Source: Lanius collurio
Taxonomy: Eukaryota; Chordata; Aves; Passeriformes; Laniidae
NCBI GenBank assembly: GCA_020086605.1
Contig: JACBWW010000047.1
Span: 1,270,414 to 1,334,413 of the forward strand
Reading direction: 5' to 3'
DNA length: 64,000 bases
Shown: in pieces, positions 22,441 to 34,731 of the stretch
Position numbering within the stretch: the first letter of the stretch is position 1
Layout of the letters: every line of letters begins with the position of its first letter
Position numbers and translations under genes: made by a program
The notes under the pieces: model-generated
Seen by the model: only the letters and a program-made list of their open reading frames with translations
Told to the model about the DNA's origin: nothing
Databases searched by the model: none

Positions 22441-23480
22441 TCATCACGTCCGAGCATCTCAGGCACTCTGCAAGTGCCTTGAGTTTCTCCCATTCTCTTC
22501 AACTTATGTTGCACATATGCAGCTCTTGTTTGCCTTCCTGAATAAAATAGCAGATCCACAGCGCTTCGCCGCCTAATGAAACTGAACATATTTAGAACAT
22601 ATGTGAGCCCGCTCGTTGCGAAAAGAACCATTTGTGGTTAACGAAGAAAGTATTCATGGTTTTGCTGCTAATTGCAGGGCAGTCTGCCTTTTCTTTCTGA
22701 GGGAAGAAAAAGGTAGTGCTGCAGTTGGAAGCACACAATAGAAGCATGGCACCTTTTTTTTTGCTTAGTTTTGATGCCTTTGGATAAGTGAATCAATCCA
22801 TGGGGCAAGGACGTGGATGGGGGAGAAATATCATTGATAATCCTTATGTGGTCGTACATCAGCTGAAAACCCATATGTTTATTTTAATTATTACTCACAC
22901 TGCACGTGAAAAGATATTTTCCTTGCTCAAAGTTGATGGAGGTTTGCCATCTATTATAATCTAGCAGGATCTGCCAGAGCTGGAGACTGGCAGTTTATAT
23001 CCCAGTGACTCCCAGATAGCAGCACTGCCTACCACAGCCTCATGACCAGGGTTCTGCCATGGCTCAGGGGCAAGAGAGTTCTCCTCCTCTCCCAGCTTCC
23101 AAGATGCTGTTTCTTGGCCTTTAATGTTTGCTGGGAACTAAAACTGCTCATGAGAAATGTCACTAAAGCAATATATTAGACAATTTACTGAAAGTATAAT
23201 GCATTATTATTAATCACCATGTTTCAGCCTACTGTTCTGTGGTAGGCACCAAATCTCCACTAATTCTGGAGTATTGAATCAACACTAATTTTTCTAGCCA
23301 ATATAATTTTCAAAATTTTAATTAATTGAAGTGTCTTATCATACCCTACCCTCAAAATTATCCCTGAACTCTCCCTTTGCTTCTTCTAAAGATAAATAAT
23401 GTTATTTTTTTTTCAAAAAGAGAATTAAAATGGTGATTAATATCTCCTTCAGAGGTATAAACTGCTACCTCTTAACATTA
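22441..23480. other. AT-rich patches, possible conserved elements
   Basis: 22440-22660 and 23150-23480 are AT-rich and unique, with GCATTATTATTAATCACC (about 23202), CACTAATTTTTC and TTTTAATTAATTGAAG (about 23315). The part between them (22960-23100) is ordinary. The regulatory role is inferred from clustered TAAT cores. Confidence 0.3.
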
Positions 23481-26400
23481 TGAAACATGAAAAATGACCT
23501 TTTGTCACTGTCTTTACCAGATTCAGAAATTCATCATAATCTGTGGCTTGAGAATGTATTAGTAAGTGAACAGATACAGAATGATCACAGAACTGGCAAG
23601 TCCCAAATGAACCCTAAATTAGAAGTGCGTAAACCATCAATGCACTTGAAGGGACCAATAAGAGTTTTAGCAGAGAAAAATCAGGATCAAAATATGAGAT
23701 AAATGCTGCAGGGCAGAATATACAATTTTAAAGGCTTATTCATATGTTATACAGAGAGCTGAGCTGATGTTACACAGTCAGTACTAATGTATCTGCCTGA
23801 GTGGGAGGCTGACAATTTAATTCAGAGAAAGAATTTAGGTTTTGAATGAGTTTGCATGCGCATGGAGACTTAAAGCACTGAGAGAAAGGACTTTGTTTCT
23901 AATGAACGAGTGTTTCACAGGGCTAAAGTTTTAATACAAGGTTTTGGTGTCCCTGGCTGCTGGCAAGATTGGAGTTGCTGTTCCTGCACTCAAATGTCAC
24001 GTTGTGACAGCTGTCCCCAAAAATGCAGGGCTGAAGGAGGAAATGGGGAAAGGACTCCGTGAACAAACGCTGGTGTCCACAGCAACAACACGCTGCAAGC
24101 AGAAGGTTCAAAGCAGAACTAACAGCGGGGTCCAGGCAGATAGGACAGCAAATGTTCCCCTCTTGAGTCTGTGCAGGCTGTCCACGCTCCCCTCAGAGGA
24201 CTCAGATATGGGTGCTGGAGTGTGCTGCCAGGGGAGCCAGCAGGCTGGGTCTTGGCAGGAGGGAAGGAGAGAAGAGGGACACACTTCTTGGCTGAAGATC
24301 CTGTCCTGCCTCCTCGCCGGAGTCTGGCAAGGGTCATGTGGCATGCTGGGACCGAGGCCCACACCGTGGCAGCCTTGGGATGCAGGTGATGGCATTTCAG
24401 CTGGCTGTGTGAGACTTCTGCCAGAGCCTTTGGATTTGTGGCAATGAACACTTTCCTGAAGGGTGCCTTAACTGACAAATCCTGGTGGCTGCAGGTGAAT
24501 AAGCTGCACAGTTCATGGGCAGTGGAAAGGAGAGGCAGCAACTGAGATACAAAATGCAGACAAGATATTAATTTTTCCCTCTAATATTTTATGAAGAGGA
24601 AAGATTCCCTTTACAGCTGTCTGGCTGCTTTTAAAGAGTACCCAAAAGGGATATATTCCTGATTACGTCCTTCTGCCCCACTGCTCTGACAGTCACACAT
24701 TGCTCTGCAGACCAAAACCAAACTAATGAGAATGCCTTAAAATAAAGTGCACTCTTTTTGACGTTCATAAATAGTGATTTATGGTGCATTATCACCCAGA
24801 CTATGAGTATGCCATGTAGCAACACCATGACAAAGTACAGGCAGCATAGAAAAAAGTTTAGGGCTTGGGCTGGAGTAAAACCACCAACAGGGGAAAATCT
24901 GGCCGAGGGGAAAACTGGGCCCTCCTTCACCTTTCAGAGGACATGAAAAACCAATATGCTTGTGCTTGGTACAATAACCTTACAGCAACCAAGAAAGAAG
25001 GTAAGGAGATCATTGGAGCAAGATAATTGTAATGAAGCAAGACTAATGCAGCAGCCCTCCTGCAGCTGAAGGTCCCTGACCATCAGTGTGTCCTGCCAGG
25101 CTCTCATCCTGCTGTTCCTCGACCCGATCACTGGCCAAGGCAGTAGGGAGCGCCGTGCTACCATCACAGCATGCATACCAAAATAGCCTCAGCAAGGCTG
25201 TTAAGAAACTAAATTACATCCTTGATGTCTGCTGACTTCCAGAGGGCTGGTTTTGTTTACAGGATGGGTAAGAGCCAGTGGACTCGGCTCAGCAAGAATA
25301 GAAACCCCTCCATTACTGTGAGGCCGGACAACAGATGGCAGGAAGGTCACGGGCTGGGTTTGTAACCGCAGGGCGGCCAAATGCTGACCTGGTCTTTGGG
25401 GACATACAGGCTTGGCCAGCAATTCCCTAATCACCCTGTCACAGGGGGCATTTTGGGTGCACTGCTCTCCACCATCCTGCCGATGACAAAGTGGCTTGGG
25501 GCACCCAGGGTGCAGGTGGCCCACAGGGCTGGCGTCATCGGCTTCCACCCACGCTGCAGCAGGCGAGAGACACTTGCAGGGAGTCTGAGAGGCCAGGAAC
25601 TGGTCCCTCTGGGCTATTTCAGGTTGGTGATTGCAGGTTGTGGCTTTTACTCCCCTCTGCCGTTTGACTCAAATGTGGTCTGACGGTGAGAGCAGCCAAG
25701 GGTGAGGAAGGGCTGTGGGGTTGCTCTGGGGTCAGGCTCATTTGCAGCCACTGATGATGTCACCAGGAAGGTGGATGATTATCTGTCACCTTGACATCAA
25801 AGTGAACGGTGCAGCTCAGTGCTGCTTCTGCTGGGGCTGCCTGGACAACACACCCCATCTCTGCCTTTTTCCTTTCCATGGCCACCTCCCAGCTGAGGCT
25901 CCTGGTTCACCCAGAGCTTGATTAATTCAGCTGGGTCTTTCAGCCTCCTGTATCTCCTGGCCAAGGTGCTCCTAGCTAACAACAGAAGTAATTATTAGTT
26001 CTCAAGTGACCACCACACTTCCAGCTAGCACCCTGACTTTGGCCATCCAGCTGTTCCTGTTCCACAATCCACTCTGTCTACCACAGCAAATTTCATGGGG
26101 ACATTACCACATTTATGTCAGGGTAAATGGCTAAAATACAGAGACAATCTTGTTCCAAGAAGCATGCTTAAAAAAAACGGCAAGTAACTACCCTCTCATG
26201 CCACACATCCCTCTGAAGTGTATAAAGTCACTGTCCCTGCTAACATGGATGTGGGGATTACTGCCTCTGTGTGATGCCACCCATCATGTCTCACTCCCTG
26301 ACTCCCCTCCTGCCTGCAGCACCACCATCACCAGGAAAAACGGAGGCAATTATTTTGGGCCACTCCAAAATTACCTTTAATTCTTAGAGCAATGTGTCCT

Positions 26401-27899
26401 CGCTTTTCCCCCTCTCTTTGTTTTCTTTTTCTTGATTCTGATAAAGAATTGTGGTTTATTTTCCTTTGCAAGGTCTACTGCAGCTGCAACAGGAGAAGCT
26501 TCTCTTGCCTTTTACATGATGCTTCATAAAAGACAGTAGCTCTTGAACATGGAGTGAGCCAGAGAGCATTATTTCTGAGATACCTCAGTAATAATGCACA
26601 CACCATCCTCCACAGATAAGAAAATAATGTCATTGCCAGGTTAGCTGTTACTTGAGAAATACAGAATCCCTATTCCTGGAGGCAGCTATTCTCTGTTTGA
26701 TGGAGGAGCACACAGGTTGCTGTGGCAAACCCAATTGAATTGCCAGGCTGTAGCTTTGCTGGGGAGCTCCAACAGAGCAAGGGGCAGCCCTCCTGCCTGG
26801 CTCCTGCTGGGGCAGAGGGATCTGCCATCAGCCCCCTCTTCCCAGCAGACATCTGGGAAGCCCAGGCTGTGACAGGGGTGCACTGCAGCCCAGCCACCTG
26901 GGGTACCTTACAGCCCAGTGCTGCTGAGCTCCAGTAAGGGTGTTACATTCTGACCCACAATTACCTGTTTAGGTTCCACCCCACTGGCAAAGCTGTTTTC
27001 CATGGAAAACAATAGGCTCCTCTGCTTGCCAAAAGTAGAAATCAGTTGTATTGAAAGGCACTCGATGGGAGTGTAAATAAATAGAGATTCCTTGAAACAG
27101 AAACTTTGGAGGAAGAATAATTTCTGAAATCTGTAACTCAGATGTCAGATCAGATTTGCGAAGCAGTGAAGAACAGAAACAAGTAGATGAGAAGACTGTG
27201 ATTAATGAAATCAATTAACTATGTAAGAGGGGCTTTTGCAATCTGAAAGACAAAACCAGGCGAGCAGACCCCTGCCAGGTGCTCTTGGCAGGGCAGCCAG
27301 GTAGGAAGCAAGGGTGGCTGGGGCCAGGTCCCCTTCCCCCTTCCCTCAGGACAGAGGAGCTGTGCCGGGCACCACACCAGGCATGCAGCAGTCTCATGCT
27401 CTGCCCGGGGGTTCTGGGAGGACTGCTGGCTCCTGGAGCATGTGGCTGACACCTGCCTGGGGGTTGTCCCTTCAGCCCCTCTTTCCTAGCACCAGCTGCT
27501 CATCAACACAGCCAGCCCTTCTCTCCATCCTCAGTCCCAGCTCACACCAGAGCAGCACAGCTGCAGGCAGAGAAAAAGGAAGTGTCCCTCAATGAAGGAA
27601 GGTGATTAAAAATATAATCTAAATCACTAACCCTTAAAAATAATAAAAAATTGGCCCGAGCATCTCACCCTGCACAGCCATCTCCTCTCCTGTGTGGCCC
27701 CTGGTGCTTTGGAGCACAGCAGGGTGGCCTCGGGGCTGCTCCCCATGCCGGGTCCCTGGTGCAGCCTGGGGGGCTTGCCCGGCCAGTGCAGCACGGGCCG
27801 TGGGCTGACCCTGCTGGAATGTGGCACAGCGTGGCCACACCACACCCACCGGCTGGGGCAAGAGATGTGCTGTGCTGCCGTTGGGTTTCCCTCGTCCTG
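23481..27899. other. Mostly GC-moderate non-genic stretch
   Basis: No gene was recognised. Frames of up to 167 codons (23944-24447) overlap minus-strand frames of similar size. AT-rich islands at about 24715-24810, 26400-26480 and 27590-27655 lack long frames. CAGATAAGAAAATAATG near 26611 weakly recalls a reversed MIR, not enough to call. No other repeat was seen. Confidence 0.5.
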
Positions 27900-28090
27900 C
27901 AGCTATAATTAGATTTTCTCAGTGTTAATATGTTGAATTAAACACCTACTCCAGGGAGGGGAGGAAAACAGCGGGTTGTATTTTTTTCCCCCCTGCAATT
28001 TGCTGCATGCTGTAATTTGTCTGCATGCTGTCCCTTTTTTTGGGACACATGTAATTTTGCTTTGATGAATGACACACATTAGTGATAGCC
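27900..28090. other. Possible conserved non-coding element with small repeats
   Basis: AT-rich text includes CTATAATTAGATTTTC and GTTGAATTAAACACC. CTGCATGCTGT occurs at 28003-28013 and 28021-28031. A hairpin pairs TGTCCC (28029-28034) with GGGACA (28042-28047) across a T7 loop. The role is inferred. Confidence 0.3.
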
Positions 28091-28254
28091 CTCCTTGCCG
28101 GCCCGGCCGGAGGAGCAGGCACTGGCAGCCCGCGGGACGCTTACAAAGAAACTTTGTCAGCAACCGCAGGAGCCACGGCCTTTCCAGAGAAAACAGCTGG
28201 CAGAACGGGGTTAGAGAGGGACCATGCCGATGGCAGGTCAGCAGTGATGCTCTG
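28091..28254. other. GC-rich link
   Basis: CpGs cluster at 28098-28140 (GCCGGCCCGGCCGG). No gene was recognised. Confidence 0.5.
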
Positions 28255-28300
28255 CAGATGAGGAAACCCAAAGGGGATCAGCATCACAGCAGGTCATGAT
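28255..28300 (-). mobile_element. Possible MIR fragment, reverse orientation
   Basis: CAGATGAGGAAAC at 28255-28267 is identical to the reverse complement of the MIR 3' segment. The bases that follow are too diverged to align confidently (AGCAGGTCATG versus AAGGTCACAC). It could be coincidence. Confidence 0.3.
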
Positions 28301-31300
28301 TTTGATAGGATTTACCCCACAGCCCCTATTTTTATGTCAAAGACGAGGAGCGGCAGCAGGGAGGTGCTGGGGGTGCGGAGTCTCAGCAGAGGCAGGCTTC
28401 GGAAGGGGAGGAGGCGTCAGGGGGCACAGTGATGCCAGCCAGAGGGGCCAACCCCCTGGCAGGCGTCACTTTCCCCCGATGTCTGCCCCATAAGGGCTGC
28501 CATACGGGCAGCAAATAAACCACTTGCCACATCCCTTCTAATAGGGGCCGGCGCATGGGTGGCAGGAGCCAGAAGCGGCGGCTCGCTCACAGCCTGCCAG
28601 TGAATTTGTGACTCCCATCCAAGCACTGGAAAAGCGACTGGCAGTGGGGGAAAGACCTTATGGCATGCAACAATATTTGGAAAACATAATTTTTTTTAAA
28701 CCTCAGAGAAGAGAAGACTAAACATCTGAGTTTTCTGTTAATAAGCTCTCTTAAATGTTGAGCTTCAGCTCTTGTGACACTGGTGTGCTGCATGGGATGG
28801 CCTTTCCTCACTGAAACTGAGACCAGGAGCTTAGAAACTGAAACAGGAGTCAAAGGCACTTAGCCCTCAGTGCTGCTGGTAGAGGGCTGTCACACAGCCC
28901 TCAGTGCTGCCTCTCCAGTTGTTTAAAATGCTGAGAGGAAAGCATGCATTTACTCCTAGTGGAGCTAACGTATAAATGATGCAGTGATGCTGCCTGAGCA
29001 TGGGTTCAGTGCATGCCAGGAACTGAGGAGGGATTCCTGCACCCATGGGTTGATCCCAAGCTCCCTGCAACCAGAGCACAATTTTGACCCCCTGACTGAA
29101 GGAAAGAGGCTCTCCTTAAGTACAAGAGACACAAGTACTAGCAATTGCTTGCCAAGCAGAGATGATCATCTCTCCAGCACTCAGTTTTAAGGAGGGCTGG
29201 CTGTTCTCTCCTGTGCGAGGCATCTCCCCTCCCTCCCATGCAGTCTGCTGCCTCCTGAGAGCCTCTCACACCACGATTATCAGTGCTGGAGTGCACTTAA
29301 CCTCTCCCAAACAAAGCCAGCCTGGATCAAGACGGGCTCTTCAGCAAGGGTCACTTGTCCCCCAGTTCATGCCACAGCCACCAAGCCACCAGCCAGCATG
29401 AGTTAGTGTATTGTGAACTCACCACAGCCTTCATTTACTTGGTAAAATGCAACATACTAAATCAAAGATGCCACAGTTCATTGCTCTGTCACTTAATTTT
29501 GCAAAAGTGACTCTTACAAAGAAAGAGGAAAATAAACATTTTAAAGTCAGAATTCAAAGAGGGTTAATGGCTTGTGAGAAAGTTTTGACATCTGAAGGCA
29601 GGACCTGACCCAATTTGCCGAGAGGTTCCTGCTGCAGGAAGAGTCTGCAGGGCAGGTTAATTCTGCTGCCAGCACCTTTGTGAAAATCCACCCTCTCACC
29701 GTGGTCTCCTTCCTTTTGATGTTATCATTTTCCAAGCTGATACCTAGGCCAGTGCAATGCCCTGTATGGCACACGGGCTGCTCCTACAGCCAGGAATGGC
29801 CAGCTCAGATCCCACAAGACCACGACTGGGCAGGAGCGTGGGCAGCTGCTGCCTCAGCAGTAGCCAGGGTGTGAGCAGGACGCACACCCTGCCCCAAAAA
29901 CGTGCTCTGCCATGTGCAGATCTGTGATGATCTGTGCTGGGGTAGCCCGGCTGCTGGAGCAGCTGCAGTTGGGACATGGACAGAGCATTGTGGGTGCAGA
30001 GCAGAGGGGGACTGCAAGAAGCAGGGAGAGCTGGAGACAAAACCCCACTGGACCAGCTGGATGCAGCCCCCTGTGCATCACCACACTGTGGGATAACAGG
30101 GCCCAGGGCCTCCAGAGTGATGGGTGGTTTGGGATGATTGAGTCTGCAGAGTTTTTAAAGCTCTCAGGGATCCCAGGAGCAGGGCACAGTGCAGACATTG
30201 CAGGGGTACAGTGCCAGGGCCCATGGGAACAGGAAACCTGGGCAGTGCTTAAACAAATTCCTTTCAGCTCGAGGGTAAATGCAAGCTGAAACACATCTGG
30301 GGAAAACTAATCCAAAACATATACGGTTTTTCTCTGCCCAAATGATCAGGAAGACATGTTCATTCCTACAAATGGGTGTCTGTGCAGGGACTTGTGCCCT
30401 TGCCTGGCTGCTGCAGCATGTGGATAGTGACCAGCCACCACTGAGTAGGTCACAGGAGAGCCCACACAGCAGATATGTGCCCCAAAACATGCTGGCAGTA
30501 CAGCTGGCCATGAGCAGGGAAACAGAAATTGGGAAGGGGATGTCCTAAAATGACAGGAGTATTGCTGAGGACTCCACAGCAGCAGTGCTGGGGGCCAGAG
30601 GAGCCCTTGTAGGTGTGAGCACTTTGGGGCAGAGCAGAAATACTGCTGGGATTTCTTAGTAGTGTCCTTGCAGCATCAAGAAACAGGGAGAAGGGGCTCC
30701 TTGTGCAGGATGCAGGCAAAGGCATTGGAAGACGAGAGGGCTGATGACCCCAAGTGTTTACAATCCCAAAGACAACATATAAAACTGCTAGCATTCAACA
30801 AATCTGGTTGATATCATTCCTTCCCCCTCAGGCAAGAAGGAAACCAGCTCTTTAAGACAGGATGCCTCTATGCAGCCAAACATAACACCCGTTCTTGTGC
30901 AAAGCTTTGCAGGAAAAGATTAAAACATCCTGTTGTTTCCCAAGCCTGCTCCAAGCCCCCTCCCTGAACAACCACACTGCACCCCACCAGTACTGGGCAG
31001 AGTGCTGGAGCTCCTGGTGGGGGTCTGGGGGTGAGAGGAAGGGAGCAGCAGGAGACCCCTCCATCCTCCCACAGACTCAGCCCAGCGAGGGTGGTGTCTG
31101 AGTGGTCTGGGGGCTGCACGGAGCACTCTGGCACTCCAAGAGCTGCCTGGCCTCGCAGCACGGAAGTGAAGGCCCATCTTTGGTATCAGATACACACAGA
31201 CTTTCTTTTCCAGTAGGAAGAGGTGAGTAGTGTCAGCTAAAAGCTGTGCTTAGATGTTCCCCAGGTAGCATGGCAGCAGCATGAACGTGTCAGTTGCCCC

Positions 31301-31599
31301 AGCACTTTCCCAGGCTCGTTATTTCCCAGCCAAGCTTAGCCCATGATTTTGTCCTTCTCTCTTGTTCACACATGGATGCCTCACCCCAGCGCCTCTTGGA
31401 TCCTTCTGCATAAAAATTGTGATTTTAGAATATTCCAAACTCCACTCTGGAAAATCCCATTTGCACCAGTAAAAATGTGCTGGAACTCAGCAAGTTTATG
31501 TTTTTGCCAGCCACTGTGCACAAGACCTGAAGTACGAGATGAGCTGAGGGCAAGAATTTTAATTGGCTCAAATTGAATCAAAGCTGTAGGAGGAAATCC
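28301..31599. other. Non-genic stretch, GC-moderate
   Basis: Many overlapping frames on both strands, such as 29744-30294. None is recognised. A 15-base direct repeat AGCCCTCAGTGCTGC lies at 28862 and 28896. AT-rich text without features lies at 29420-29560. Confidence 0.5.
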
Positions 31600-32800
31600 A
31601 ACTACAAAAATGACAATATCTGGTAAGCTACAAATGTTTATTTGCTTCAATTTCTTCGCATCACCAGCCTCTCTAAATAAAACCTGGTCCTTGCTGCACC
31701 CAAGGACAGAAGTGCCAGAGGATCATCATGGCATGGAGGTGGCAGTGGGCCAGTGGCACAGAGCTGTGCTCAGGCAATGGGCTACACTGATGGTTTCGGA
31801 CTGCACGAAGGACCAATTGCAAGGACAGCAGGCAAATCCCACACGTTTCTCTCTACCTCTTTGGATAAAAGGGTTGGGATGGAAAGAGAAGACACCAGCT
31901 GGTGGAGGGGGGTGTTGTGCTTGGCTGGGCTCATGCCTAGCACTTGTCCCCTCTGTTGGGGCAACAGTGCCCAGTGGGCAGGAGCAGGGTCTGCCCTCTT
32001 CTTCCTCACTTTCGCAGAGTTCGGCAGTGCAGGTTGCCAGGAACATGCCAGCGTGCTCTGTGCCCCCTACCTTCTGCAGAACAGGGGAGAGTCATTTATC
32101 CCAGCATTGCCAAGGTTTAGAAATTTACCACCAGCTTGCCTGGCTGGTCGCCTCCAAGCATGGAGCCAGAGGGATAGCAGCCTGCAGGGCATTGTGGTCG
32201 GCTTTTGTGAATGGCAAGAAATGCTTCAAGACAATGGAAATAAAAGCATTGTGGGAGCACTGGATGAGAAAGCCAGAGAAGCCCCACATTGTTCCTGAGT
32301 CCCTAAAACATCTCCCTGGATAACATAATCGTATTTAAGAATGAGAAATAGAGGGCAAAGATTATTTTGAAGTACGAAATTAACAGACTCTTCACCTCCT
32401 GTCTGGGGAAAACTTTCAAGGCTTCCAAGGATAAAGAAAGGGACCCAAGGACCTGAGCCACCTGCGATCTGCTGATGCCACCGCTCTGCCGATGCTGGAG
32501 ACCTTGAAGCGAATAAGTAGGGACTTAACAACACCATCAAAGGAGAGGGATGAAGAGTCCTTTTACAAAACACTGAGGTGCCATTGATTGCCAAGACAAT
32601 GCCTGAAAAAGCTTCACGGCAGGTGGGAAATAATTGAGAGGCAGGGAGGGGTCTGCCCCTCCCAGCTCCATGGGACTGGAGAGAGGCTAGGGTCTTCCCT
32701 ATGGCTTTAGCCCTTGGACACATCATCAGGGAGCTGGAGACAAGGAAAAAAAAAGGAGCACAGACATCAGCCATGCACACTCACTCACTGTCGTTGCAGC
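31600..32800. other. Low-stop-density stretch with overlapping open frames
   Basis: A 237-codon frame (31610-32323), a 181-codon frame on the same strand in another phase (31753-32298) and minus-strand frames of 106 and 184 codons overlap. Simultaneous openness in several frames points to composition rather than coding. None of the translations contains a recognised domain, signal peptide or repeat. Confidence 0.5.
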
Positions 32801-34654
32801 AGAGAGGGAGGAGAGTGGCTGAGAAGCCAAAGGGAGAAAGACAGCTTCAAGACTGTACAAGAACTCATCAGGTAGACTGGATAGCTCAGATCACATATTG
32901 CTTGTGGATCTGCAGGATTTAAACCTGTAGAAAAATATCTGGGAGATACACGATTAATCCTTAGAGCCTCTTGAAAAGAGAACAAAGAGGTATCAATATG
33001 GCAGCTTCAGAAATAAAGGTATGGTCCAAGAGAAAGGAGGCGTCCAAAAGGGATGGATAGATTTTTTTCAGTCTGAAGGAATTAGCATCCCTAAAGTTAG
33101 ACAGATACATGCAAAAATAATCCAGCTTTTATGACTAGTTTGTTGGTGTTTAAATATTCTCCTGGCACCGGTTCTTCATCCTAGCAAGTTGTCTCAGAGA
33201 TGTTTGTGAGTCCCCAGGTCTGCAGACACTGTCCTGATGCCCCCACTCATACTTAGGCTGGTACACAGACACCCCAAACCTGTGTGCAGGGAGGAGACCC
33301 AAGCGTGTCACTGCAGCCAGCCCCGACTCCCCTGCCAGGGAGCAAGAGCCAGGTGAGATTGCATCTCCATGCTCTGAAAACTTGCTGTATTGTTTTTTTT
33401 TTTAAATCAAATTCTTCTTTAGTGAGTTTACTGAGATGGAACAGAGACCTTCATCTAGACAGACAACCAAAGCTGCTGCTGCCTCTGCTGCCCGTGCAGC
33501 CTGATTTCATGTGTGGGTGCCCACACTGAACTTTTCCAAGATTCTGAAACCAAGAGCTCGCCATCTCTGACCATGATACATGTCATTCCTAGCAGTCCCA
33601 GGCTTTGGGCTGCCAAAAATGCTCATTTGCCCCTAAATTCATTCTCACTGATCTCAACAGGCCTTCAACTAGGCATTGATCAACAGTGCCATTGCAACAG
33701 CCTCAGGAATCCCACAGCTCACTGCCCCGTGCTTTCAGAGAGGGCCCAGGTATTTAGGGAGATGCTCAAACTCAACCAGAGCTGGGTACCAATAATTCAG
33801 TAGGTACCACAGGATTAACCCTTCCTTACATGAAATTTGACTCTCATACCACAGTCTGCAAGTGGTAAAAACCTCAAGGGACACATACATTGCCACAAAT
33901 CATGATGCTGAGCTTGCTGGTACATGCAGTGAGGCTGAGAGGAAGGTGAAGTGAAGTAACAGGGATAGAATACAAAAATAAAATGAAAATGAAGGTTCTT
34001 ATTTCTATTGCCCAATGCACTGTGAGATACTTCTTTTTCTTCATGAAATAAAAATAACTTGAAATAAAAGAAGTGAAACAGCAGATCAGTGCTATTCTGG
34101 CTGTTTTAAGACACGGCCTTGCACCAGGAGGCTGAGCAGGGTTTGAAGCCTCGAGGTGCTGCCTGACAGCTCCTCCTGCTGTGCAGCACAGTGTGCCTCC
34201 TGTCTTGACTGGTGTGGGTAATTTTGAGCCATCCCAGTGCTTGTCCACTCCAGAAGTGTCCACAAGACTGGCCTTGAACCCTGCCTCCATCAGATCCTGG
34301 TGTTTGCATGCGCTGGTTTTCCATGTGCTCACTAAAAGGGATGCACAGTCCTGGGTCACACAGCATCCATATGGATATAGACATTAACTAAGGGAACTGC
34401 TGCATTTGAACCCTTAGAATCATTGCAAAATTCTCTTTCTGCCACAGAGTCCCCTGGATGTGTGATTCCAGCTGGGGTGAAACAGCTGAAAAAACACAAG
34501 TCCTGCAATGGAGTGAAAAACAGCTCTGGGAGGTCATCTAGGGTCAGTGCAGAAGCTTTTTAATTGGGAGTGAAAAGCATGAGAGGTAAAGCTGTGTCTG
34601 GCAGGACAATGCTATGGGGCATTAGCCAAAGGCTTGCACTTTTTAGGGCAAATA
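32801..34654. other. Non-genic stretch
   Basis: 33060-33170 is AT-rich unique text. A T-run lies at about 33392-33402. Minus-strand frames at 33874-34384 are unrecognised. No gene is supported. Confidence 0.5.
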
Positions 34655-34731
34655 GAACCAGGGCAGAATCTAAAGCCCTGAAGTCAGTGGAAAGAGTCCC
34701 TCTAATTCCAGTGGTCTATGAACCAGGCACA
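34655..34731. mobile_element. Ancient sauropsid/amniote interspersed repeat fragment
   Basis: The text GAAGTCAGTGGAAAGAGTCC...TTCCAGTGGTCTATGAACCAGG (34680-34727) closely follows a widespread old repeat, in which a segment like TGAAGTCAATGGAAAGACTCC is followed by TTCAGTGGGCTTTGGATCAGG. It is preceded by GGGCAGAATCTAAAGCCC, also typical of that family. I recall the pattern but not a certain family name. Confidence 0.5.

Noticed and set aside
29293..29307. CACTTAACCTCTC, MIR-like word
   Set aside because: Flanking bases do not continue into MIR. Likely coincidence.
31610..32323. 237-codon open frame, the longest in the window
   Set aside because: Other frames on both strands are open over the same bases (181, 106 and 184 codons), showing low stop density. 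No domain, start context or splice structure supports coding.
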